Assembly (NCBI GenBank): GCA_023078555.1
Contig: CM041201.1
Span: 4,161,713-4,225,712, forward strand
Source: Ulva prolifera
Lineage: Eukaryota > Chlorophyta > Ulvophyceae > Ulvales > Ulvaceae
Direction of reading: 5' to 3'
DNA: 64,000 nt
A program made the position numbers and the translations under genes. Shown here in pieces: positions 22,898-36,244 of the stretch; positions within the stretch are counted from its first letter, which is position 1; every line of letters starts with the position of its first letter. The notes below the pieces were generated by a model. That model saw nothing but the letters and a program-made list of their open reading frames with translations, was not told the DNA's origin and searched no databases.

Positions 22898-25800
22898 CTA
22901 TAGATCCAATGATCTATGTTTTTCACGATGCCGTCGTTTTGCGCAGAGTATTCCTGCTACCGCCAAGAGTGTGAGGGTACACAAACCCCCTGCAACAATA
23001 GCAATAAGTTTCCCGTCCAGAAAACTGTGCTGCTCAGTCCCGCCATGAGCATTGGGCACAGGACAACTGCCCTCACCAGTATTTGGAATAAGGCATACAC
23101 CTTCTGCTATGTACTCCAGTACGCAGAAACTGCCTGCATGATGGGTGACTTATGTTGCACCTTGCCCTCTTATGCAGGCAACATGATCATGGCGGTTGAA
23201 TGAGAGCATGCCTGCCAGTCGGTATCCTGTGCCACATTCACTGCAGCTACTGCCTACATAGCCTACCCAGCACGCACAGGTGGCCGTTGCTGCTGTACAT
23301 GTTCCACGTCCTGCACACTCAGTACTTCTGTCTCCGGCTATAGCAGCATCTAGAGCATCTGGAGTCGGGCAGTATAACATCTGTCCAGAACAGTCCTCTG
23401 AACAGCCTTGGTCCTGCACATGAGCATTAGCTGATACGAAACATCATGACGTCCATGGGAGCATGTGCGGGTCAGTTGAGTCTTGTACATACTAGTTCCC
23501 CTAACTCACACTGGTTGTTGCCGCAAATTGGATTTCGATGGATCGCAACAACTGCTGACATCACAGCATTGCCAACCTCTGTATCCACAAGACTTTGTGC
23601 TGCTGCTTGGAGTATGTCTGACCTGACAGCGTCGAAAGACCATGCAAACGAGTCTGTCGAGACTGCCTTAATAGCTACATGCATATTTATAGGAGGACGG
23701 TCGGCTGTCATGACCTGTGATCCAAGTCCAGTTCCTTCTGTCGAATGCGGAACTGCCAACTCCAACACGACTTCACGGTCAGGGACTTCATATGCAGTTG
23801 TCAATGGTGCAAACTCATCGTTTGAAAGCTGCCTACATGTCACCGATGCAGGTGGGAGGTTCAAGCCAGCTGCAAGTTGTGGACAGGCATTCTGTACATC
23901 CCAGGTGACCTGCTGATCCCTTAATACACCTTGCATGACCACCTGCAAGACATAACTTCCGTTATGGTATGCATGGACACAGTCAGAGCACTGAGACATG
24001 CATGCGAAAGCCTTGAATGTACATGTCCCCATAATGACAGGTGCAGAGCTACAATGCCAATTGTGGCACCGCACCACAGTCAAACATTCGTTCTGGCCCC
24101 CGCAAATGCCGCATTCATCCAGGTCGTTGCTTTCACAGCAGAGACCTTGCCCATCAAGGGTTCCTTCACAGCAACTTCCCTGTATGTCCACGTTTATGGC
24201 GTTGCCATTGCATACGCCGCAAGCATCAACATCACCCCGGCAACAGTGTCCTTGTGCATCCATGGTCTCTCCCTCAACACAGCATTCCCCAGTCATGGAG
24301 CTCAGGGCCGCTGTGCTGCAGCACTCAAGACGGGCACTTTGAGATGTTCCACAAACTGCAGGAATCTGGCAAAGACTCCCATGCAAGCCGTCACTGCATT
24401 CACATCCCAAACTGCCGCACTTTGCTGCTCCATGGCAGCTGTGTAGGGCCTGGGAACTTGCAGTGCTGCAGAGTGGCTTTGCGAAGCAATACTGGCTATC
24501 TGGCGGCTTCAGATGCCGATGACAGGCATCCGCTGACCTGATGGCTCCGGTGGCAATGTCGATGCACTCAACGTCACGGCGCTGCTCTCCCACGACTGTA
24601 CCGGTTCGCGGCACTGTGCACTCACCCCAGTTCCTGGCAATCCATGCTGATGGTTGTCCAGCTGCCCAACCCAGCACATTACCCAACACTCTAGCTTCTA
24701 GTCCGTCTGTCTGGACTTTCTGTGGAGAACTGGAGAGTGCTTGCTTCTTTGTTATGTATGCTGGGACTAGATGGATGCCTGCCTGAACTGGAGGGACAGG
24801 AACCCCAGTGGGATTGACAGCAATCACCTGGCCTCTGGACATCACTGCTCCTGCAGATGTGCAGCCTACAGACGTGCAGGAGCGCTGTGAAGCTGGCTTG
24901 ATGGCACCTGCCCTGTTGCACATTTCATCTGAGACTGGCTGCAAAGTTCCACTCGATGCAGCACGCAAGCACTGAACAGCACGCGTTTGAATTCCTTCGC
25001 CACAGGATTGTGAGCAAGCGTTCCACTCACCTACATTTTGGATACGTAGTCGCTATGACCTCCTGGTGTATCCACAATACAGACTTGGTGCTAGAAGGAA
25101 GACTTGCATGTGCTCTGTGGCAGCAACTGTCTTCACAGGTGCTGCGTGCGGCCATTGTACAACCCTGGCACCCAGGACACATGAGCAGCGAGAGATGTCA
25201 GAAGACACATCATACCCGCAACAAACTGAATTGACGGAGGTGCAAATGCGTTTTCTGGGATTGGCTTGATTGGCAGCTGTGCTTGCCATTCAGCCACGCC
25301 AAAGGCTTGGCAGTTGCCATAGTTGCTGCATACTGCCTCTGCAGCCACATCGTCAAAGGGCACAGCATAATTATAGATCCGAAAATGGTCAAGGATCACT
25401 GTCGCCGCATTGCGGCCTCCAACAGCAAGTTGTCCTGGCTGTAGGACAGCGTGCAACGCCACCCCTGTGCAGTGCTTCAGTTGGGTGATGGGCTTCAAAC
25501 AGCGGCCATCGTCAAAGTGAAGCTTAACATGCCCATCGACCAAGACGTGCGTCCTGCCTTGGCTGTGCATGAGTTGCAGGACAACGCCCTTGTGGACCTG
25601 CATGTTGCATTGGACTGACATGAAACAGCTGAGCCTGCCAGTGCTTGCTGATGTATTTACACTGCGTGGCAGCCTCGCCCATGTCACATCTGCCACCACT
25701 GCAGTAGCGTACGGAATGTTTCCATCTGTCCAAGGATATAACATGAGCTCCAGTTCCAAATGTCAACGCTAAGGTGTTGTCCCCAGACTCATTGCTCACC

Positions 25801-28800
25801 AATGCCACACTTGGGTAGTCCAATAAACCGCCCTGACCATCTGAAACTTGTCTCGCAAAGATGAGCCCTGGAGAACTGTCAAAGACGCCTTGAGGCACCT
25901 GCAACGTCCAGCCATTCCCTCTGTGGTGCATCTTGCAGGTGAAGAGCAGCCCCATTGAACACAGCAGGACCCAATTGACTAGATACTGACAATGCACAGC
26001 TCTCATTTGACCGCATCTGCAACATGGGAAGTGAGATGTCAGGGACGTTCCACAATCTTGGTGGAGACGGTCCACTGCGATTCCAGCTGTGGCCAGGCAG
26101 CGGCATCAATGACTGCCATTTCTACATCTCGGGTCAACTCCATGCTGCTGGTATTGGGAGAGTTGCCAAACAAAGACATACCCCACAGCAGCGTGTCTGC
26201 AGGTGGTTCAGAAGTCAGCTCTCGAGTGGACCGCTGTATGTCACCCGTGACATAGCTGTAGTATTCGACAGTGGCCGCGAATCCTGTCAGCACGGACGAC
26301 CTGGTGACGCGGATGTTTGCCAGGCCGTGTCTCCCAGTCGTCGTGGCAACTTTGACCGAGTTCGCATCCCAGCAGTCCAGCTTGCACTGAGCCCCCATGG
26401 CCGTCTGCCTCAACGGCCATGGCATCGGCAGCTGCACCTCCAGTGCACCTGCTGCAAATGTGGCATTGGTGTTGTCACGCCACACTGCCGCCACGATGTC
26501 GTCCTGCAAAGTGATGCGTATTGCCGCTAATGGTGGCAATGCAGATCCAATGGTGGGCTGGAGCTCAAGCCAGTCTGCCCCTAGGTGCCCGGGTGCGTTC
26601 GCTTGTGTAACAATTGTGATGTTCAAGCACTCCAGGCCCTGGAAGCCAGAGAAGTCCACACGCTCAAAAGCAGCGGCAAAGGGCCTCTCCCCCAAGTATC
26701 CGTAGAAGTCTGCAGGCATGTGCATCTTCAGGCATGGTCACAATGGGTAGTCCTGTACAGGAAGCAGCAGCAGCTATGTGTGGATGCAGTCGTGCTGTCC
26801 CGGTACAATGATCGCGCATGCATCTATTCAGATCTCGAACCTGGCACTGTGTACGACCATGCTGGGACGTCATCAGGGCTGGTGGCACATGCATGACTGT
26901 GATGTGCTATCAACAGTAACTTTTCAGGCGCGTGGTACCAAGCGTAACCTGGTCTAAGATGGGAGAACTCTGAATATCTTGAAACACCCTGCAGTATCAA
27001 CATAAGTGTGTGAGCGTTTCCCAGCTTTCAATCTGCTGTCTGACGGTGGTGTACACGATGTCGTGGGACATCAAATCGAGAGAGAAGTGCACAGCGATTC
27101 CAACCACCTGTTGTTAGCCTGGCCAAACAGTCGTGCCAGCTCTGGATAGTGACAGTACAGCCTTTCTTAAACGGGGGCAGAGGCAGTCACTGCACTGTGC
27201 ATGACAATAATATCCAGGTGATGCGTTCAGTTGGTGATGCCGCAGATGATGCTGTAATTGGCACTCGCTGGTCAAGGGGGGTGTAACTGACGTTTCTGCT
27301 CCAGAGCATCAGCGCTGGCGTCCTGGGGATGTCGATGCGTTCTACCAGGCTTGCATGAGCAGCACTGCCTCTCTCGATTTCAAGGACTGCTGTGTAAACA
27401 TGAATCTACGTGCTAGCAAATCTACATCAGGCTTCAGCAAATGCGCAGGACAAGCTAAAGCTGCAGCGTGCTTTAGCAGACTTACCATTGGGCTCTGCGG
27501 CAGGCCATCTGGGAAAGTCCTGAATAGGACATTGAAGTCCAGGAGGGCGCGGTCGCTCGCATGGTCCCCTTCACTGCCCACAAAGATGACAGAGAGCCCT
27601 GAAAGGTTGTCACGTGTTCGGCGCGTGACCGTCCTGTGCCATGCGACCTTTAAGTCAGGCCAAAAGGGCATCGAACGATACCCCATCACCATCACGCCGC
27701 CAGTGGCCAGTGCAAAGCTAATCGCCATCAGCTTCCCTCGGCATTCTGGTCGATCATACGGGCAAAGGGTCAATGTTTGTCCAGAAGCTGCCTGTAACTG
27801 TGTGCTGCTGATGACCATGCGCTCTTGCGGCCCCTGGATAAATCCTGCCTACACAGCGCAGCTGAAATGACAATGACATGGTGTAGGGATGCTCTTTGAG
27901 ACACTTCGCCGAGTCAGAGTTTCGTGGTAGTGTGCCCGCCATCAGCAGCAGCAGTTCGGCGAAGAGCTGGAACAATCAGAAGTCCAGACGACAGGTGTAC
28001 TTTCACACTTCGTTCTAGGTTAAATGATCATCATGCCACTCTGGAATGAAGCGGGACCTTGAGCTTTGCATATACTGAGTAGTCACCATAGCAACAAGCC
28101 ATGGCATCTGTCTCGTCAGTGTATGTCCTGGCGCCATCTGGCAATTGAGATGAAATATACCCAGCAGACAGCGGGTCAACCACTCCTCTAAAGCCATCTT
28201 GTGTAACATATGTCTCAGCATGACCGAAGGATAGACGATGACCACTCTCATGCATCAATAGATACTGTGATGGATTGCAGTGCATATTGAATATCACGGG
28301 CTGATGCAACCCAGCAAACCATGCATGCGCCTGCACCTGAGCCACCACGTCGTGTTGATCTGTGCTTCTGTTACCGAGAGCAGTGTGGCATTGAATTGTG
28401 GGTGTTCACCTTTGGGGACTTTTCTAGATGCAGTGGTGCATTTACGTGGATAATGAAGAAGTCAGAACCATCTGTTTTTATTCCCAGTGTGTTCTCGAGA
28501 TGATCGATGCTCTGTGCATGATGGAACTGAAACGGATCTTCATCGGTTTGCCTGAGTAGGAAAGGCGAACTCCTGTCTATGATGATGTCTGGGCTGATAG
28601 AGAGACGGCCAAAAGAATTCTCCACTGTCGCCTCCATGGCACGGTCATACAAACCTACAGCGAATTGATCCGGACAACGAAGACATTGCCGTAAAGGCTG
28701 TCAAGGATACACATGCTTGGTATCCGGTGGTATACACTGTCCAGACTGAATCAGACCGCTGACGAAGTGTCTCCGTGGTCAATGTGAAACGCATTGCGAT

Positions 28801-30791
28801 GCCCATACAACCACTGCAGGTACATTGCCCACAATGCGGTGAGAGAGGTTCTGTGAGGTACCTGTCCACTCTACGTGGGCATCACTTGCAGCGTCTGTGC
28901 ATGCCATAGAGCATGTCTGGCCCTGATAAATAGTATTCAAGCCATATCCCGGTGCCAGGAAGCGATTGCTGCTCTTGTACTGCCAGCCAGACCAATGAGT
29001 CTGGCACAACAACTGATCAGCTTGGTTCCGTAGTGGGAAGTCGCCTTCATCGTATCCCTGCACAGCCATTCAAACCACTTCAGATCACCAGGCTCAGTCA
29101 GAAGCTGACATGGAGACCGATGTCGCACCATGTTGGTGATGAATATTCGCTTCCCATGCCCAATAATCTCAGGATGCTGACTGGAGGCGGTAAGGGGCGA
29201 ACCAGCCCCAGCGATGCGAGAGTCCCAACATGAGAAAACGTGCACTTGCGGGTCTGAAGTTGCAGGCGCCAATAAACCAAAGTTAAAGAGACGCTCGACC
29301 TCCAGATCTTTGTCTGAAGAGATGTATTCTGGGTCCCATCCTAATGTATGATGGAAATCCTGGACAGACGAGTCTTGAAACTTCTGAAAGTGAACTGGTC
29401 TGCCCTCCTGACCTGATGCACTGAGAGCGAGTTATGAAGCCTTGGTTACATGCTTGCATACAATGGTGCTTTGTGTATGCCAACTGTTTAGCTGTGTACT
29501 GCAAAAATGAATGTGACAAGCAGCGTTCCACATCATTTCCCAAGCCCATGGCAGTATACATCACAACAAATAATGACAACATTGGGGTGAATATGCTGAT
29601 ATATGCGAGAGACCAACAAGGCAGGGATGCAGAAGCGCCTTCCTAGGACGCATGGACGAAGCAAGTCAGGTACTCATGCAAAACATTTGTCAAGTCGTCG
29701 GTGCATGCTTCTGACCTGCCACAACTCCAGCACTGTTTCGACAGCATGGACTCTTTCTAGTCGTATCCCCCAATTTCCGCACAATGACGACATGATCGCG
29801 GTATGTCACCGTTCCCGCCATGGCTGTGGCTCCAGCCCTGATCACGTAGCGACCAGCCCGTGTGTACTGAACTTGGAGGCGAACTACCACACTCTGACTC
29901 CCTTGAGCCTCCTGCACAGTCGCATTGATGCAGACAAACGACTGTGAACTGCAGAGAGCCAGTCTGGTTTTTGGCTGGTGAAACAAAATTGCATATGGAC
30001 AATCGCACCGTGTATACATTCCCACATTCTGGCTGATTGCAAGCTTCTGGCGGAACGCCATACGCCGTGACTCTCAATTTGCAAGTGTAATCCGGGCAGA
30101 GAGCAGTGACGCCCAGTGACACATTATCATTGATGAATACTTCTGTCGATGCAGGCATTCCCGGAAAATCAATCTCTGGTGTGGCTGCGTGTACGTGGGC
30201 AACTGTGATGTTTTGCATGTGGCAAGACAGTGCAGCCAACGGAGACACTGACAGGCTCTTGAAGACTGCTAATACACTGGCAGTTCCGCGGGGGTCTCCC
30301 AGAATGATCCCGTTTGCCAGGCTGGCACGAACCAGCGACACTGGACTATCATCAGGAGACAAAACCTCAGCACCATTGACACAGAACAGGTAGCGGCTCT
30401 GTCCATGATGAGAAATCATCAGCTGGACATGATCTTGACTCAATGTGTGTATCAGGGTGTTTGCTTGCGGTGTGCCAATTGAAGAGAAAGCAATACTTGC
30501 GCCGTCTCGCACAACAGACAGTGGCCCAGCATGAAGAACATGACCATCACTTGAGATATTGTGGACTGATAGTGTGATCGCCCATGGCAAGCTCGATTGC
30601 GGGAGGATTTCAGCCGAGATCAATGCCCTGATGCCGTGCTTCTGTGTGCACGCAGCATCTGCTGGCTCAAATGCTGAGCTTGGTGACAGCTGCAGCTCTT
30701 CAATGATGCTGTGAGGCTCAGCACTTGCTAGATCACCGATGATCACTGCATAGGTGAAGAGCAGCACAAGACGTTTATCGTTTGATAGCAT
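22898..30791 (-). CDS. Large type I membrane metalloprotease with LamG, TSP1, EGF and Cys-rich modules
   Basis: Start ATG at 30791 opens a signal peptide (MLSNDKRLVLLFTYAVII...). Exon 1 (30018-30791) encodes a LamG/ConA-like domain; 29690-29941, 28.3-29.4 kb and 28031-28348 follow. The catalytic motif HESGHRLSFGHA (near 28210-28250) fits HExxHxxxxxH zinc proteases (gametolysin M11/pappalysin-like metzincins), with DAMACCYGDYS as a possible Met-turn; Ser stands where Gly is usual. Then come 27486-27818 (donor GTAAGT), a second LamG-like region (25.2-26.7 kb), a TSP1 repeat (WNACSQSCGEG, near 25000), a second TSP1-like repeat (NWGECTVPR), an EGF-like part, Cys repeats (DACGVCNG, DECGICGG) and CGNNQCELGEL. 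Exon 23212-23413 carries an EGF motif. Exon 22898-23133 carries a TM helix and a short basic tail (KRRHREKHRSLDL). Family role: cell-wall/matrix proteolysis. Several internal exon borders are unresolved; it could be two genes, but signal peptide and TM occur once each. Confidence 0.8.
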
Positions 30792-31900
30792 TTTCCCGCC
30801 TGTCAACAGGTAAGAGGCGCCATCTGATGTCAAAGAGAACAACGTGTCTCAAGGCCGGAAACGAACGGCAAAGCCGTCGTATTAAGTGGCCAAGTGGAGT
30901 TTAAGAGCCTTGACCCGGACTCTCAGTGAGGATCGCACGCTACCAGCGAACGGCACTCAGGTTTTAGGCCTGAAACAAGATTCGTCACGCCCGCTATCCA
31001 TTTTTCCTGTAGCAAAGATCGATCTGAATCATATGAAGCTAGAGGGAGGCATCAAAGAGTGTAGCTCATTGTAGGGGGTTCCGCGGTTTCATGCGTTGTT
31101 ACAGGCCCCCATCAGCTGCAGCATCGGAAAACCTCGATCTGCGGTGGACGACGTTTTCTCGGGCAGATAGTGAGACAGGCAGAGGCGCCTAATGAAAGAG
31201 TGAGATCAGCAACACTAGCGTCCGGTGCGTGGCGGTGTGAACATGAAGGGATCGACTGGTGTTTTTTCAACACAGCTGCGCTACGGATGGTGTGTGGAGA
31301 CTGTCGATGCTCCCTCATATCACATCGGCGCGGTCATGGGACAACCATGACACGCCACGATGCATCATGCGAAGCACGTCGAACTCGATGTAGAAGACGC
31401 CGCCGCCTCATGCGTGTATGCCGTCGTAATAACGCTTATCGGACAGCTTGCCGCGCCACATTTCGCATGGACAGAATCGACAGGGGAACTCACAGAGGTA
31501 CACATCCGGAGGCCAGACCCAGCGGCGAGAAGATCGGATCTGAAGATATGCCCCGAGCAGCATAGTATCAACATTGCATGCAGGATCTCTAGATCTGGCT
31601 GGCACAGAGACTTGCACCGGTGAGAGTTCGTGGAGACATGGGCCAGCGGGCGATGCATTGCCTGTTAGCCGATATGTGTAGCTGGGGCTGGTTGTGGTCT
31701 CAGCATGCGTGGCTCCTATCTCGAGATACACAGGGCGCCCCGGCTGCAGGCTGCAGCACTGCACCAGAGGCTACTGCATCACACGCTGGACGCACACATC
31801 TGCCGCGTCAAGTTCACGCTACTGCCCCGCTGATGGCTCACCACACGGGCAAGGCAGTTTTCGTGGGACTTGCGGTCTCATGCGATGATCTCTCGCCGCT
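30792..31900. other. Upstream region of the metalloprotease with an unassigned antisense frame
   Basis: The metalloprotease promoter should lie just right of 30791. Further right a - strand frame (31408-31764) contains a protein-like stretch (PGRPVYLEIGATHAETTT), which could be an exon or relic of another secreted protein. There is no start, signal peptide or clear splice sites. I call no gene. Confidence 0.35.
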
Positions 31901-32340
31901 CGCTGGCCATCCTTTCTGAGCGGCGAGCCACCTGCCGCATCCCCGCCTCTCCCTCGCTCGCCGGCCGTCGGTTGTAGGCGCGGGTGCTTTGCTGACCGGC
32001 GCGCGCCGCCTCTTCCACGTGACCCGACGCCCGGACACATACCATGGGTGCCGTGGCTTGGGCGTGCTTTGGCCCAGGCAGGCTGACGGATGACGGCGCT
32101 CAGGGCTGATCTGATCGGACGAGCTCCCCTAGGGAGTGGAGGTGGGGACGGCTGCGCAAGAGGGAGTGGGTTGGGGTTCCAAGGGGGGGGGGGGGGGGGG
32201 GGGAACACCGTAATTGCAGGTTGGGCTGGCGACGGCCGGGCTGCCGATGACGGCCGAGCTGCCAACTTAGGCCGCTGCGGCCGCGGGCGGCGGGGTCGTT
32301 CTGATGCATGGGGATCCGGATGCCTGGTGACGGTACCGAA
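31900..32340. other. GC-rich island
   Basis: About 440 bp much richer in G and C than its flanks, with CpG-rich words such as GGCGCGCGCC, and containing the poly-G run. Long frames on both strands (e.g. - strand 31819-32370) are a by-product of high GC. No promoter or gene can be assigned. Confidence 0.5.
32183..32203 (+). repeat. Homopolymer run of 21 G
   Basis: An uninterrupted G run inside the GC-rich island. Length may be unstable in vivo or misread in assembly. A run this long can form G-quadruplex structure. Confidence 0.9.
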
Positions 32341-33430
32341 CGTTAAACAAGAGATCAGTTCGCGAGGCATACGCTGACAGTGAAGGAAGTAACAGCAGCC
32401 TCTAGATCAGAAACAACACTTGACAACCACTGACACTGATAGGGGCAAAGGACAAAGGGCAGATCCAAGCCTGGCCTATGTGCCATATGCAGCCCAACAG
32501 TGCAGTTCAACGCTTCTCATGAGTCATGACACCATTACCTACATGGCTAAAGGCTATCATAGTACGCGTCTTCCTCTCGATCTTGTCTTGAATGATGCAG
32601 CAGTATTGTCTCAGGCGTCCAACTATGCAGCTGGCATTAGCACTGTACATACATGTATGGGACCTTGGTATCCTGCGGGCATGCCAGTGGCTGTGATTAA
32701 AGAGACCTCTTTACATTGGTATGCTATCATATGCTGATCGCACTCACGATTGTGAACGCATGCTACACTGCCAATCTCAGACATTTTACATACATGCCGC
32801 TGGCGAGTGTGCATGACATATGATGGCTGCAGCCTCAGACGTGGCGACGCGTCGGGCATGACGACACGCTGTCACTTCGCGCCATTGGCACGTATGCAAG
32901 TTATAAAGCCGGAGAGCTCGAGGCCGGTCACCGCAGGGGCAACACAAAAGCACACGCCATCGCCATGTGTCGTGCGTATGCGCTACAAAGACAAAGCCGC
33001 GCGAATGTACATGTGTGCGAACGACCATATGCATGCGCATTGCAGAAGCATCACATATGAATCATACATGGTGGGCTGAAAATAAAAACTTGCACATGTA
33101 CACTGGCAACGGACCCGCGGCCTTGCACCGCCACGCGCTGTCGCATGCTGCGTCAGTGCAAGATGCGCGCACAGTGCAGTGATTATTCGGCGGTGATCAA
33201 TAGAATAATCATCATCATATAATATTTTCATTGGTCCGCACAGTAATACTATAGACCAAGGCGCGTCTTTCTGTCCACATTGCAGAGGAAATTGAAGAAC
33301 AGACCACCCTTATGTGCAGCTCTCAGTGTGAACGCCGATGACGATCCACGATATCGGACCTGATCTCTCCTCGGATAAACGCACCTCCTTCCTCGCGCAA
33401 CGCAGTGGTTGCCGTGCTGACACGTAGTTC
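32341..33430. other. Intergenic, about 1.1 kb
   Basis: AT-richer sequence with short frames only. I see no gene or RNA gene in it. Confidence 0.4.
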
Positions 33431-33476
33431 GAACTGAATTAATTCAATCAGCCGAACTGAATTAATTCAATCAGCC
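33431..33476 (+). repeat. Exact 23-bp tandem duplication with palindromic core
   Basis: Two identical 23-bp units, 33431-33453 and 33454-33476. Each contains the palindrome TGAATTAATTCA. It lies about 230 bp before the first assigned exon of LL-DAP aminotransferase copy 1. Confidence 0.9.
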
Positions 33477-33709
33477 AGATGCAAGCAAAGTACGAACGTC
33501 TACATCACTGATCGCCTGCTTGGGCGCGACAAAGCAGCTTGGTCCAGCTAGCGAAGCGCTTCGCCGGTTCACGTCATATCGTGCCACTCGAGTGCAACAG
33601 TACAGTCTCGCGTCGCGACTATCTCACGTCTTACGAAGCAAGTCTATGGCCGAAGCTTCAATGCGGTGTAATATGCTAAGTCTGGAATTGTGCGTGCAGG
33701 TCTAGATCT

Positions 33710-36244
<2,535 letters not shown>

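Noticed and set aside
29940-29990. Apparent frameshift in the metalloprotease after the first exon
   Set aside because: Explained by a 76-nt intron (GTATAC donor at 30017, TTCACAG acceptor at 29942) that restores the frame.
31819-32370. 183-codon Pro/Arg-rich - strand frame
   Set aside because: Spans the poly-G run and GC island; composition is explained by base bias and no domain is visible.
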